A stretch of 64,000 bases of DNA, taken from assembly GCA_036971615.1 (NCBI GenBank), contig JAYKKR010000003.1, positions 1,736,001-1,800,000 on the forward strand, written 5' to 3'. The stretch comes from Amyloporia xantha. Taxonomy: Eukaryota > Basidiomycota > Agaricomycetes > Polyporales > Adustoporiaceae. Below the pieces are notes generated by a model, which saw nothing but the letters and a program-made list of their open reading frames with translations, had not been told where the DNA came from and ran no database searches. Below are positions 22,320-35,394 of the stretch, in pieces. Position 1 is the first letter of the stretch; each line of letters begins with the position of its first letter. A program made the position numbers and the translations under genes.

Positions 22320-24785
22320 ACAAATTACAACATTTCCTAATAAAGTAGGTGAGTTCTGTCTGATGGAGTGTAAAAGCAATTTTTGAGCCTAGCCCATTAG
22401 AAACTCTTTTAGTGTTATTAGAACATTTACTTATAGAGTGAACACCTTCTATCAAATGAGCCTACTATCTATTATTGACATTTTGTAATGACATTACCAA
22501 CTCACTCTAATGAGAGTACAAAGTCATCCTAATGATTACATCAGCTTCCTCTTGACCATACAAACTTGCTTTTGAGATCATACATATTCACTTTAACTGC
22601 AATGCAAACCTGCTCTAGCTATAACAATGCCATTTATTCACCAAATCTTACAACAGCCATATCTCAGTAAGTATTGAGAATTCCAATACAAACATTACAA
22701 CTTTTCCTAATGAAGTAAGTAGGTTCTATCTGATGGAATATAAAAGTGATTTTCCACACTAACCACATACAAACCTTTCTAATGTCATTACAACATTTAC
22801 TTATCAAGTCAATCTTGCCTTTCAAATGGGGCCATTATGTATTTCACCCACTTTGTAATGACATTACAAATTTGCTCTAGTTACCATTTGAAAGTCATAT
22901 CAGACACCTTTGCGTTCAAAGTCAGTGTAATGACCATACATATTTGCTCTAATGGCACTACAACTCACTGAAATCACCACACAAACTGATCATACTAACC
23001 ATACAAACTTATCCTGATTATCATTCAAATGTATTGTATTGACCCTACAAAGTCACATAAGTATCATACAAACCTACACTAATCACCATTGAATCTGACT
23101 CTAATGATCATATAAAGTTACTCTAGTTCACCCTAATCACCATAGAATCATATTGTATTGACTATACAAGTCACTCTAATGATCATATAAACTCAATGTA
23201 ATGACCATACAAACTTACTCTAATCACCATACAAACTTACTCTAATACCCATATAAACTCACTCTAATGCCCATACAAAGTGATTGTAATGACCATACAA
23301 ACTTACTCTAATAACCATACAAATCCATTCTAATCATCATACAAACTGACTCTAATTATCACAGAAAGTCATTCTAATCTGCATACAAAGGCACTCTAAT
23401 CACCATACAAACTTGCTCTAATCACTATACAAACTCACTCTAATCCACATACAAAGTTGCTCTAATGACCCTACAAACTAAGTCTAATTATCATACAAAG
23501 TCACTCCAATCACCATAGAAATGTATTGTACTGACACTACAAACTTGCTCTAATCACCATACAAATTCACTCTAACAATCATACAAACTCACTACAATTA
23601 TCATACAAACCTAGTTCAATCAGCATACAATGTCGCACCAATCACCATTCAAGTCATTCTAGGGGTCATACAAACCTGCTCTAAATACAGCATAAAGCTC
23701 TCTAAGGTCCTTACAAACATGCTCTAATGATATCCATATAGCAGCCTTACAATGAAGTCTATAAAGAACAGATAAAGCCGTGGTTACAGGCTTGCGCTTG
23801 GAGCGCATTTTGGGGCGCCTAAAAAGTGGCTGACACTGGAAAGGCAATGATCATTGAATAGCATATTCATTATGGCCTCAAATCCTTAGATCTTTGAATG
23901 GGAGATGGATACACCATAGTCCAAGGTCTGTACCAATTTTCAGCCATTTTAATTAAGAATTGAAGCCACAGCAAAGTGCGCTTTTTTCCATTTCCGGCAA
24001 TTCCCGTGGGCGTCTATGGCGCGTAGGGCGATCCACTGGAAGGGATTGCCCTATGCGGACTTGGAATTTTCGCACTTTGGGGTCATGTGACCACTTTTTC
24101 TGCTCTTGGGAGGCTCATGCTGGGCTCATTCTGGGCTCAAACAATGCGTGAAAATCACCTAAAATAAGGGAATGTCTCTCTCCTTCATTTGGAATCCCTA
24201 TCTGACATTTTTCACATCTCACATACAGCCATATTTCCGCATTTGGGCAAGTGTATATGGGGTCTATATGCTATAGATAAATAGTAACAAATCTCAAAAA
24301 ATAGGAGACAGCCTTTCGACAGCCATGGCTACCCCCTGATGTAAGCATTTCCTTATATGGCAATATTTGAATGTGGTCAATCCCACAGTATACACACTTC
24401 AAAGGCCAGTAGGCCGCTGATCTGTCACATGTCCGAGGATAAGCACACGTGATTAGACACATGATCTAATCATGTGACATACCATACAAGAACATAGATA
24501 AGATATGGGCTGGATCTTATCTCATCAATGTTGGGGGTTGTTTGTACAAGTCGCGTCGTGCTGGCAGTTTTGTATTGAACTTTGTAATGGGTAACAAACT
24601 TTTGTATTGAGACTACAAGGGACCTTACAACAGCAGTAACAAAAGCCTGACCCTAACCCCAGGATCTTGGGCGCTTACAATACAAATTTTGTATTGAATT
24701 GGGTTCCCACGCTTAGGGCGCAAAAGTTGGTGTCGCAACTTTTGCTCACCAGAGAAACACTTCCTTTGTACCTCAGGAATCGTAA
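22320..24785 (+). mobile_element. Satellite-bearing non-autonomous element, copy 1 (5'-truncated)
   Basis: Lacks the first ~370 bp present in the copies at 47726 and 56081. Contains a ~1.2-kb tandem array, a GC hairpin (about 24029-24067), the 19-bp palindrome CAATACAAATTTTGTATTG at 24678-24696 and a right terminus CCTCAGGAATCGTAA at 24771-24785. That terminus abuts coding sequence of a Plavaka transposase, so it is a true element end. No transposase or other gene is visible. Nearly identical, base for base over much of its length, to 56400-58322. Confidence 0.8.
22490..23690. repeat. Tandem array of ~19-21-bp units inside the element
   Basis: Degenerate units of CTCTAATNACCATACAAACT. Related arrays lie at 50460-51260 (inverted), 52145-53000 and 57000-57770, always at the same place within the element, so the array is an internal part of the transposon rather than an independent satellite. 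Confidence 0.85.
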
Positions 24786-24786
24786 C

Positions 24787-27700
24787 CATCTCTCCACGTG
24801 GCATCGAGGGCTTGGGCAAGAGCTTGAACAGTCCCTCGATCATCTGCAGATGCCCGATGCATGGTACGCACTATACGATGTATGGTAGAACTTGGGTCCT
24901 CATGTAATCCTTGAGCAAGCTGTGTGATGCCCAGCATCAGATCTCAATTTAGGCAATGATATAGCCTTCACTTACTACGCGTGACGTCTGGACAGTGCGT
25001 AGAAATTCACAAAAGAATGATACTTCTAGCTCGCCTCCTCCATGATTGTTAGTGTTGTACGACTTGAGAACCTTATTCATTTGCTCAAAGAGGAATGTCC
25101 AAAAGTCATGAAGTGGGCCATAGTTTTGCACACACTCCGCAATGTGTGTTGCATAGTGATGGTTGGGATGTGCGACCGTAGCACCATATAGCTAATGCAT
25201 CGCCCGGGGTATCAGTATGCAATTAGACGGAGTGCTGTGAAACTCACCTCGAGTAATTCAGCACTATATTCATGAAGTAGACCGTCGGCCTGAGTGATCT
25301 GAGAGTCGGTAATGTGGTCTGCAAGGAGAATCTGCACAGCCCGCACAAGCTTGAGAAAGTGGCCAGGGTCACGAGGATGCAGATTTGATGGAAGTTGAGA
25401 GTTGTCTTGGCCGTCATTCCCAGTACGGCGGCGTTTTGTTGGGCGGTCGCTGTCACCTTCGTCGTCTAGCTCTACTGGCATATAGACATCCTCCTCATCA
25501 ATCTCTATCGCTCCGGTGTCTACCACGTCATCACCGCTTGGATCGACGGCTGCTGAATTATACTCCTAACCCCCCGTGGTACTCTTAGCAGTATCCTTCC
25601 TTTTGAACCATAGCAGGCTCACCATTGCTTTAGCCGTCCTTTTGCAGGCACACCCAGAACGACGTGACAGGGCCTATGCATGTGTCATTAACGTGTATCT
25701 TATCAATCTGTCAAAGCTGCATGACCTACTTGAGCAGCCAGCATGGTTTGGGCCTTTTTGCGCTCTGCAGCGGCTTGTCTCATGGCTGCAGCTTGTGCAT
25801 TCTTCTCTTCAACGGTCTTCGCAATTGCCTTCACGCGGCGTGCGAGAACCTCATCTGGGTTATCAGTCAGATAGTCCTGCCATACTTGCGGGATCTGTCA
25901 TCTTCCATCAGGTACAGTATCGTCATTTAGAATCTCCTGCTTACTGCTAGTGGCACAACTACTGTTACAAAGACAAGCCATTGGTCGGCTGTGAGAGAGC
26001 CACCAGCTGGTTTGCCCACAAGTGCAGGGAGCCTCCCGAGCTTAGCAGGCATATATAACTAGTAATTCAAGATCAGATTACACTCCGAGTCGGAGAGATC
26101 AGACTCAAGACACGTACCTCAGCAAGAATTGCATGTATCCAGCGGAGCTCCTTTGTCTTGCGTAGAACTTTGAGTTGAATCCAAATATGATAAAAATGTG
26201 TTTTTACTAAGCCTGTAGTAATATCAGCCAGGCGCACATCCCCTGATGGATTATTCTATATTCACCGAGTAGTAGGTTATGCATCAGATTGATCATGATC
26301 ATGCGGCACATGTCGAAATATGGCAAATGGGCAAATTGTGAAAAGCACGTTGCATGGGATTTGACATGGTCCTTGCGTGCGCTTTCAGTGCGACACTGTT
26401 GGTACTGTTCCATGAGCTTGCAATGTTCTATATTGGTCCGCGCTCGAAAGCCTGTGAACCATTAGCCACATCGACTACCGCAGAGCTGCGGAAATGCTAA
26501 TGTGTACTCACCATTGACCTCAAACGCCGCTGGTGTGCCCTTGTCTTTCTGATCAATCCAGCACATCGTACAGAAATAATGGTGATTGTGTGAGCCGAAC
26601 CCACTGAGCTTATGTGCGGCTGGCTTATCACACAGAATTCCGACCAGGATAACCCGAACCAGAATGCCTTCAGGATGTTGTGCAGTTTTGATGACCACTC
26701 CATGTTTCCAAAGGCGTAGAAGCTCATTCACGAGAACTCGTAAAAAGCGCTGCCCTTGGTTTGGATTTTGCTCCTTAGGTCCTGGCATAATGCCTGCGAG
26801 AAATAGGTTCGCAGTATGATACCTGCTCATCATGTAGTGATAAGCATGCCTGCGGGGTGTAGAACCTGGGAGGTACTTACCGTAGATGGGGTGGCAAGTT
26901 GATAACACTATATGACATGGGACATGAGGTATGCGACGGTGCGATTTGGCTTTGTAAATATGAAAACCTGGTTACTGTGTCAGCCACCAATGGCCATTGA
27001 ATGATGTCAAATGGCTAAGGCGCAGCTAACAGCTAAGGCGCAGCACTGAGGGACAGAGAGAGCCACAAGGGGGCTAGAGTCCAAAGTAAGCAACTGGTGT
27101 ATTAAGGATGTAAGGGATACAACATACCTAGAGTCCAAAGTAAGCAACTGGTGGGGACCAGGCTGAGGACTCTAGGGCCTATATATATGATAGAGAACAA
27201 TAGAGATAGAGAACAATAGAGGGTGGCACAATGGAAGTAGAACAATGGGGAGTGGCACAATGGACAGAAGGTCTATTGTGCCACTGCCACTCAAAGTGTG
27301 CATTGTGCCACTGTGGCACCAATACAATGGAGTGAGTGGCATAAGCCTAGAACGAGCTAGAAAGTCCTAGAACAGATACAATAGAAGGATAACAATGGAA
27401 ACATGCCATAGGAGCACTGAGACGATGTAGGAGACACTGGGAGACTGGCAGAGCACAGATTTTGACAAATGATAACTCCAAAATGGACCTACCAGTCGGC
27501 ACCCAAAGTGACGCCAATACGCAATTCGCCGTATGGCTCCACATTTAAATCATGTCTAAAGAACGGCTTGTCGTCAACCCCACGCACATTGCGACAGACA
27601 TCACCATCAAAAATGTCCATATACTTCCCCGCGCTCCTCGTGATCTTCCGCCATGCAGACAGCTCGTCTTCAATCCCTGGAATAGCTAAAAGTTCGGTCA

Positions 27701-29085
27701 AGTCTTCCACTAGTGATCTTCTTGGGAATGCCAGCAGCGGCCTTGGATGCTCCCACGATGTCCGTCCTCGCTGCACCTCTGCAGCAGTCAGCTCTGCTCT
27801 CATGATATGCGCACCACAATGCATGCACAAGCGGCTTGATGTCTGCATAGATTCCGGATGAATCTCGAGGCATTTGGGGCAGACCGGGAGGACACGGAAG
27901 GTGGGTTCTACACCCATGTTTGTCATAACCGCAGGTAGAGTGGAATACATAGCGGGCTGTATAGCAACCCCTGCAGCCTCGAGGAGAAACACCATGACGA
28001 CCAAGATTGCGTTACAAGCACAAAAAGGCAAATGAAATTGTGTGTGAAGCCACACAACCAAGATGTAGAGAATATATACCGCATCATTGGGGTGAATATC
28101 TCACGGCGTCGGCAGTGGTGCCCTCTGTGTCGTCAAGAGTGGCTGAAATGGATCGGGCTCATTCTCGTCCTCGCCAGAAATCTGCGTGAATATCAAAGCC
28201 CATGCAGCCCTGTTGGTCTCCCGATCTTTGTGCCGATCCTCCTCCTCTCGCAGTGGTGAAAGAGACTCTGATCCTGGAACCCGCTCCCCTGGGCCCATAA
28301 GACCACATGAGGCTTGCTCATGCATGGCTTGCTCACCCACATCCTCTCCTGGCACCTCCGCACTGTCGGCCATATCCACATCTTGATCCTGCTCCCAATC
28401 ATCATCTCCAATGGCGTCCAGCATCCATGAGGCTGCTGCTTTGAAGACTATCTGCTCATATTCCAATCCTTGTGCTTCTTCCTGATCCACCCTGGTGATG
28501 TGATCCCGTGCAATGACAGATTCAGAAATTGAGATCGGGTCAGAGTCATCCGGTGCAGCGCAATCATTGCTGACATCCTGTGTCGCAGTCATTGGGTGTC
28601 TCAGATTGTCGGGTGAGCGAGTAAGATCTCTCCGCCTGTCCGCCTGTGGGGCAGTCGCCTTCTGTTGTTCACATGCGGTGTTGTTGGATCCTAGTTCCAG
28701 CGTTGATGACATCGCTGATGCAGGCTGCACGGCTAGGCTCTACACAATCGGAGTAAGTATTTCGGTTCTTGGTATGGCATCTCCATCAACAGACACGTAC
28801 CTCTGATTCAGATGGGAGAGCCGGGTCTTGCAGCGCTGAGAATCGTCGGACTGTGCAACGACTCTCTGGTGGTGGACGAGACAGAACAGGGCCAGGTGCT
28901 GGCTGTGGACAATAAACAGAATCTGCAAACGAGATCACCCTCATGGCTGATTCCCGCCTCTGGCTCGCTGCCCATGCCTGCCGCGCCTCATGCTGACGCT
29001 GCGTCCACCGCGCGACAAGTTTACCTTGACATTCCGAACATGTGCAGGGTACCTGTGACTGAACGAAGAACATTGAGCTCCATTT
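24787..29085 (-). pseudogene. Plavaka-type transposase gene 1 (3' end lost, solo LTR in an intron)
   Basis: From about 29073: an N-terminal Cys cluster (VPCTCSECQGKLVARW), then an acidic linker (28730-28101). Next come VVWLHTQFHLPFCACNAILV, CPKC..C..C (28061-27750), PYGELRIGVTLGADW, LPPHLR, NLFLAGIMPGPKEQNPNQ, HKLSGFGSHNHHYFCTMCWI, LPYFDMCRMIMINLMHNLLL, THFYHIWIQLKVLRKTKELR, KPAGGSLTADQWLVF, HPRDPGHFLKLVRAVQILLA, CVQNYGPLHDFWTFLFEQMN and ADDRGTVQALAQALDATWRD. These are the sequential motifs of Plavaka transposases (CACTA/EnSpm-like, RNase-H fold) of mushrooms. An intron after GADW contains a copia solo LTR. The frame ends where the satellite element's right end begins (24785), so the C-terminal ~150 residues are missing. 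One TGA lies near 25900; other junctions look spliceable. The 5' splice structure near 29090 is uncertain. Confidence 0.85.
27005..27467 (-). mobile_element. Solo LTR of a Ty1/copia element, in a transposase intron
   Basis: 463 bp, starts TGTCAAATGG and ends GATTTTGACA, with the 5-bp duplication AATGA (27000-27004, 27468-27472). Same sequence as 41761-42223 and, in the other orientation, as the LTR at 54646-55081 that follows a copia RNase H end. It sits between the donor GTAGGT (after GADW) and the acceptor of one Plavaka intron. Confidence 0.92.
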
Positions 29086-29117
29086 ACTGCTAACGGCTCC
29101 TCTCTATGTATGTCTGA

Positions 29118-30263
29118 GACTTACCATCGACCAGATTGAGGCTTTACATGCTGCAGGTGTGAGAGGCGAAAGGGAGGAACAAACGACAAATATAGTGCCA
29201 CCTCACCTGCATCACCTTGCCTGCAGCATTTTCAAATTTGGCAGATTTGAACTCCGTTCTGAATGAGAAATCCATTGCAGCTTCACAATTATTATGCCAC
29301 ATTGCATTGCATCAGGATTCCGCTGTACTATACGCCTCCCACAGTCCTCCTCAGATACAACAGCTACAATGTGAGACGTGTAAGTACCGGTCGCCTCCCA
29401 TTGCCCGCTCGTTCTTTAGCAATCCTGTAGTGATCTATGGAAGCCCCATGCACTGAGCGCCAGAACTTGTGCGGCCTCATGTTCTGAGGACGAGTTCTGC
29501 ACTTTGGAGTCACAGGCCCCAGCACTAATCTCTCTACGTGGGTACCAACCTTGGATCACATACATGAGCTGCTGATAGATACACCGAGGAAACAAAAGCA
29601 CTGACCACAACCGCACAAGCCCATTCCACAAGAGCATATGACAGGCTGGGCTGCGTGAATATGAGAGGGGATATATACGAGTCAGATCCGACTTACAATG
29701 GCCAAATTCACTCGGAAAGTTGCCATATTGGCCAGAAGTTTAGCCGCCGTGCCCCTGGAGTACCAGAATAGCCACACAGAGGCCTTGAGGTTGTTGACCC
29801 AATCCGGAGCAGCAAGGTCGTCATCGTACCCAACAAATTGCTCAAGCACAGCACATGGACTGCTGCGTGCAGAGGCTGGAACCCTGATACCGAGCAGGAC
29901 ATTGACACTGAGGTAGAGCGTGAAAATGTCGTCATCTCAGAAGATCGTGCCATTATCAGCAGCCTGGTCGAGTTTTTAGGTATCTAGTGATGGTGTCAGA
30001 AGCTCACGCACACACCTTTTCATGCACCAGGTAGACTTTACAAAGCACATTCTCAGATACCGGATGTGCAAGCATGATGGAAGCTGTCAGGGGTCCAGCG
30101 AGAACCATGGCAGATGGGTGTATGGCTTCGAGCCATTCATCTACAGGGCTTGGTACTAGATCTAACAGCTCTTTCCGCCAAGTGTCCCAGTCTTTGCGGG
30201 TCGGATGAGGGGGTAGAGAACGAGGTGTCCGGGAGAGCGATGTTGAGAAGTTTGCGAAGTCCA
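29118..30263 (-). CDS. Uncharacterised basidiomycete gene, multi-exon
   Basis: Start at 30263: MDFANFSTSLSRTPRSLPPH and PTRKDWDTWRKELLDLVPSP, SAMVLAGPLTASIMLAHPVS. Introns with matching phase lead to IFTLYLSVNVLLGIRVPASA, YDDDLAAPDWVNNLKASVWL, PSLSYALVEWACAVVVSAFV, RPQNMRPHKFWRSVHGASID and HNNCEAAMDFSFRTEFKSAK. One TGA follows NGTIF at the start of exon 2 and may be a decay mutation or a mis-placed splice site. No domain recognised. It lies head-to-tail just upstream of the Plavaka gene; a further splice could even connect them, which I consider less likely. Confidence 0.5.
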
Positions 30264-30581
30264 TGATGGGTGGGGCCACAGAACGCAGCATACCGACTAT
30301 ATACATGACAGCCCGTTCTCATGGCTAGAAATGAACTATGCTGAGTATTCGGAGTAGCCCACGGAGTACGCTAACGGGACAAGCCATAGAGCCTGCATAC
30401 CCGAACATGGAAGGATAGGTGAAGGATCCCGCATGTGAACACGTGGCATTGCCAAATTAGTCTGAGATGGACAGGTCATATGTTCAAAACGTGAGTCCAC
30501 CAATGAAAGATTTGACGACAAGGACAATAAGTCCTCCTATCCAGTACGTACTACATAGAATCTGCCCAAGGAAAAGTACTA

Positions 30582-31823
30582 ATGTCAGAGCATCCGACGT
30601 CTGGATAAATTGCAGCAAACGCAGTGAATGGACCTGACCTTGAAGAGGCTAGCCGCTTCAATCATGACGGGGGCATTGGTGATGATTTTGGCTTACACTG
30701 CGAACATCCCGACACTCCTGACCATGCCAACTTCGTGTGTTTCGAACCAGATCTTCCTAATCTAGCCCCTACTGCTGAGTCCCTTCCTATCGGCCTGGAA
30801 AACTTGTTGCATAACCCCCGCTCTCCCATCCCTCATGTCTCACCAATGGCCTCAGTCAATAGCATGCACTTGGAATCAGAGACACAGTCAATCGGAAATA
30901 CGAGTGACCAGGTCTTCAATGAAGATGGTGGGGATGTTGCGAGCCGTGATGAGGAGCGTGGCAGATACAACGAACCTAGTGGTGTGCAGCCGGGTAACAC
31001 AGGCAGGGGGCGTTGCACTGGCAACCATGCCAAGTTCACAATGGCAGACATCAAAGAACTCATGCGTGTTGTCTATGATGTGATGCCATATACTGCAAAG
31101 CATGGAGAAGTCGGGAAAAAGTGGTCTGAGGTTGCACAGATTTTGAAGAAGCAGGGCCGCTTCACGTCCAGCTCGGAAGTTACTATCAAGAACAAGATGA
31201 ATACACTTGTCGAATGGAAGAAGGTGAGCATTCTTCAATTGTAGCATATGATGCCACTGAACAAAGTCTAGGACCCTGAGTCTGGCAAAGCTAGCGAGGT
31301 CACTCGCTACATGACACCAGGTCTGAAGGTCACGATATCAGCGCTGCTCAAGAACATCATCCATGGGAAGCAGACCATGAAGGATCAAACTGACGAACAA
31401 TGGGACCAAGCTCGAGCTGTAAGTCTTTCAGTTGTGATGTTAATATTTAGCTAATCTGTGCAACAGAAGGAAGAACAAAACCGTGCTGGTGGCGAAGCAA
31501 TTCGCAACAGCTCGATGCCGACGCTCAACCGGTGCAAGCGCAAGGTGGGCAATTCGGAGGATGTCTCGACTGACTTCGAGAATGATTCGCCGCACAAGCG
31601 CTTGCGTGGTTCGGGTTCAGATGAGGCATCCTCATCTTCTTCATTGTCGTCGTCATCATCAAGTGTACACTTCAAGACATTGGTAAATATGGTCAAGCAA
31701 AGTGACGAGGACCGGCGGGAGTTCCAGGGTGAGGTTCTCATGCAGATGAAGGAGGCTGATCGAACGTATGAGAGGGTCACTGACAAGTATCTGCGAGTAC
31801 TCACTAACATGAAGACGGACTAA
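30582..31823 (+). pseudogene. Trihelix/Myb-SANT-like DNA-binding protein of a PIF/Harbinger element
   Basis: Exons about 30582-31223, 31272-31418 and 31467-31823. After an acidic leader comes the helical domain FTMADIKELMRVVYDVMPYT, KKWSEVAQILKKQGRFTSSS and TIKNKMNTLVEWKK (a Myb/trihelix-type fold). The C-terminal part holds a poly-Ser run and a coiled-coil tail (QSDEDRREFQGEVLMQMKEA). Harbinger elements typically encode such a Myb-like partner that helps the transposase reach the nucleus and DNA. The matching DDE transposase lies tail to tail at 41408-42862, beyond the inserted 9.5-kb element. The only in-frame ATG upstream (30582) is followed by a TAA at 30606-30608, probably from CAA; otherwise translation would start downstream. 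Confidence 0.65.
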
Positions 31824-32171
31824 TTAGAGCCCCAAACAAGTAGAATTAAGTCATGTATAATTATTTGTATACATCAGGAAAAATACTTTTTCTCCAAGAT
31901 GGTCTGAGACGCTCTCAGACTTGGAGATATACCCAGAGACTCTCAGACTGTCTCCAGCTACTTCAGAGTCTCTTCAGTTGCTCTGATATACTCTGGGGTG
32001 TTTTTAATCATAGTGTGCACACTGAGATCGCCTCAGTTGGCTATAAATTGCTTCCATAATCCTTTATACTACCAGACAGTTTTGTACGTATAGAGACTGG
32101 TCCAATTATTAACAAAAAATGAACCTGCATTATCCAATACATTGTCCTTGGTCAAACCATGTTCTGCCGAT

Positions 32172-35053
32172 CTACCATAGTTTGGAATTAGCATGGTGTA
32201 CCATTCCACATATGCCAATGGATATTTGGGCCAAAAATGGGGTATCAGTGCATTGTCCAGTGAAGTCGGCAGTCAGAATATGGCTCTCACTCAGGCAATG
32301 CGCGTTCCTGTGAGAGAAATTTGCTTTAGCTGTTTTTGTTATCCAGAGAACATTGAACGCACCTTCAAGCCCTGTAGATTCTGCATTTTCTCCATGCAGA
32401 ATGATTGCTGAGTCAAAGCGGCCAGGATTTCTCCCAATTTTTGGCACAGCCTTGATTACATCACATTCCTCTTCATCATCCTCAAGATTAGGTGGATGGA
32501 ATTTAAGAGTGTGATACACATCAAGACGATCGAAAGGCAAAGCATGAAGAACAGCATTTTGATTGGTGGTTGGATGTGGCAGTAAGGAATTGAGATATTC
32601 CTTCAAGCGTGAGGAAAATCCAGAGGTGTTGTGTTGGCGTTCAATGTGTGCAATTAGCTTGCATGATTGAGTTGGGAATTTGGGTAAGGACAGGGTCATA
32701 CCACTTCCTCTAGTCGTCAAAGCTGTCTTCGGCTTAGGAAGCCGGGATTTTAGAGTGTCCTTCCAGGATATATAATTCTGGAAGGCCGCCATCTTTTCTT
32801 GATGAGAGAGCCAGGAGATCATCTGCGAAAAGGCATCTTGATGATTTGATGCATGCCAGCCCTCTTTGGCAAAGTCAATGTGGAGACGTTCAAACATCTC
32901 CGTGTTGTAGTTGTCAGTGGTGCCCAAGAGACGGATAGATTGAACATAATGTAGGAGGGAATGGAACTTGGGAATATTCATATCATCACGTATGCCAGTC
33001 TCCACAAAGTACGAGTTGTGTTTTTGAAACAAGTCCAAAGAGTCTTGGAGATAGCCCAGAGTGACGTCGTCATGAGTGCTGTATTGTGCGAGATATATGA
33101 AATTGAGCAGTGCCCGACAAGCTATAATAGCTTTCTTGGGAAAGAGACCGATGAGACAACCCAGAAGAATCTTGCCCATATGCTTGCGTTCTGTGCCCGA
33201 TATCTGTGATAACAATGATATGCCATTTTTGAAATGATGCACTCCAAAAGATGGTGGGAGAGAACGAATTCGGTAGTCGAGCTCAGTAGAACTCGTGACG
33301 CGAGTGCACCAGTTCACTAGATGCTTGAGAACCCCTTGATATAGCTGATGAAGGATGTCGGGTGTTGTTGTGATGTGGATATCTGTGTGGGGAAACCCGT
33401 GCCAGAATGGTCGATAAAAACTGCCTGAAACCTCCTGATCCATGCAGATTTTGTGAAACTGTGTCACATTCTCTGCAGTTTCTTTGGCTCCTTTGACCAC
33501 ATCAAGAGTCCATGTCTGTGTGTAAGATGCAGATGGCTTTGGATCTCCAAGACAATCAGCTGGACAGCAACATTTGGGACATGTTCCATACTTTGAACAC
33601 ATCACCAAGCACTGTTCAGGATAGTCAGCGACATAAGCCGCAAGAACTGGGTGGACTCGTCGAGTTTGTCCATCTCCTCCTGTCATCTCCAACCCCTGTT
33701 TTCCTGCTTCCAACAAAGGTTCCAAGATAATACGCATTGACTCGTGAAAGAGCCGTTGGTTTCTTGCTCTGTGTTCCTGTTGTGTAAGTTTGTCTCGAGA
33801 TATTTTGTCGACATAGAGGTAGCCAAGCAAGATGCAAGCATGGGGAGATGGTTTTCTTCAGACAGATTTTGGGAGGTTGCCAAGAGTGAGATAGACTGGA
33901 TACGCTGACTTGCCTCCACTGAATTGGGTGAGCTGTGTCTTGTCTGTTGCTATAATCAAAGGGGCGAGTGTTGCCCCTTTTGGGAGAAGACTCTGCAAAA
34001 GCAGATCAGATAGGTGCATGCATTCAGTATGAACCCACATACCTGAACTGCATGCCACCAGCCACCCGTCCACATCTCATTGTAGATGTGAGTCTGATGT
34101 GACCCATCTGAGAAGATCTTCTTTGGCCTGTAAACCAAGTATTTTGATAGTGCCGGGTCTCCCCACAAGCAACGTACTGCTTCTAAAATGTGGCAGTGGC
34201 GTATGAGATGCACTTCGTCAGGCCGATCATTGAATGTAACATGCTTGATGTGCCATTTGCCTGCACGCTCAGGAATGCTGTTGACAAGTTGGTGTAAGGC
34301 CCTGCTGTTGTCGTACGAGAGACCCAGTTTTTCCTTTACCTGAGAAGACAATTAGTGTAGTTCGTATTTCAAAGTACTTAGATACTTACCCCTGGAATTG
34401 CCAGTAGGCGGTTGAAAGCATCATGGCCAGGATTATCCTTGATCATCCAGTTTGCAATTCACCAGTCAAGCTCCAATGCGAAGGGATGGAAGAATGAGCC
34501 AGCTTCTCCATCTTCATCTACATCCATCTGCTCCATATCAGTTTGTGAATCTTCTTGGCCGAAAAGCTTCTGCCATTTTCTGTGGAGATTGTCGTTCATG
34601 TGAATGACCACTCCAGCTCCTTTGTAAACATCCTCCACTCTGGAGTCTTCCTCATCATCCAGCAGTCGGTGTTGGGCTCTTTTGTTGGCATGTGCTGTGA
34701 TAGAAGGGCCAGGACCAGCCGGCCTCACCGATCTCCATTTCATGTAGCTCAGCAGTGTTTTCAAGTTCTTCTTCCAAGGGAATGAAATGAAACAAATCAT
34801 CCCATTCCTCCTCCACCTCCGCCATCACTTCCTCTATATCCTCATCCTGAGGAGCATCCTCCCCCTCAACATCAGCATCCTTGGCCTCCATGGTGCCACC
34901 CTCTCCTTCTATATCCAGGGGTCCTAGATCCGCAAGCTTGCCTCCACGATACCAGGAGCATGATCGGGCCCTAGTCAGATGTGTAGTGCAGGCCTTTTTT
35001 GTTGAAAATGTTCTCCCGCAGGCAGGGCATACAAGCTTATCCAAGAAGTTCAT
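32172..35053 (-). pseudogene. Plavaka-type transposase gene 2 (within the 9.5-kb element)
   Basis: Start at 35053 with a C2H2-like finger (LVCPACGRTFSTKKACTTHL, residues about 6-30) and an acidic linker. Introns follow near 34735, 34390-34335 and 34045-33995. Recognisable segments: FALELDW, TGA, IANWMIKD; LAIPG; KLGLSYDNSRALHQLVNSIP; HVTFNDRPDEVHLIRHCHIL; DGSHQTHIYNEMWTGGWWHA; LLPKGATLAPLIIATDKTQL; LTLGNLPKSV, TGA, RKPSPHACILLGYL; KYGTCPKCCCPADCLGD; TTPDILHQLYQGVLKHLVNW; MNIPKFHSLLHYVQSIRLLG and NTEMFERLHIDFAKEGWHAS. The last two are hallmarks of the Plavaka/DUF6830 type. The two TGAs (34459-34461 and 33858-33860) fall where relatives plausibly have Arg. Apart from them the gene is full length (about 880 residues). 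It would cut and paste the element via the CATCAGG ends. Confidence 0.88.
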
Positions 35054-35394
35054 TGCGAGCTGAGAGACAACAAGTGGATCGATATGTTGGCATTGCTGAA
35101 CGACAAGTCTACATTTGTAGCAACGGTATGTTATGTAATCTAGGCTACAGTGCCAAAAGACTCACTGCCAATATACAACATTGCACTGCAGGCTGGCTTC
35201 TAGCAACACTGACGTTTGCTCTGACAAAACCTCACCCAACTTCAGCCGTATGTGGTGCGCGAATGACAGTGCCACTGAAACGCAACTCAGGATCTGAGCC
35301 CTCGCCCAAACTGGAGCCAGTGCCTGAAGCTGGAGGATGCCTGTGCGGAATCAGGCGATGCGGCCTGAGCGACAACGGCGAGGAGTGCGAATTG

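Noticed and set aside
22490..23690. CRISPR-like array
   Set aside because: Units are contiguous ~20-bp tandem repeats without spacers, in a eukaryotic transposon.
24271..24462. Frames beginning MCLITCAYP (also 48955-49146, 53590-53781)
   Set aside because: The same non-coding segment of the satellite element in each copy; frames are short, not bounded by plausible signals and drift freely between copies.
32172..35053. Assignment of the transposase to the KDZ class because of the linked TET/JBP-like gene
   Set aside because: The motifs PKFHSLLHYVQSIRLLG and NTEMFERLHIDFAKEGW are those of Plavaka-type proteins, and I see no KDZ-specific Cys pattern.
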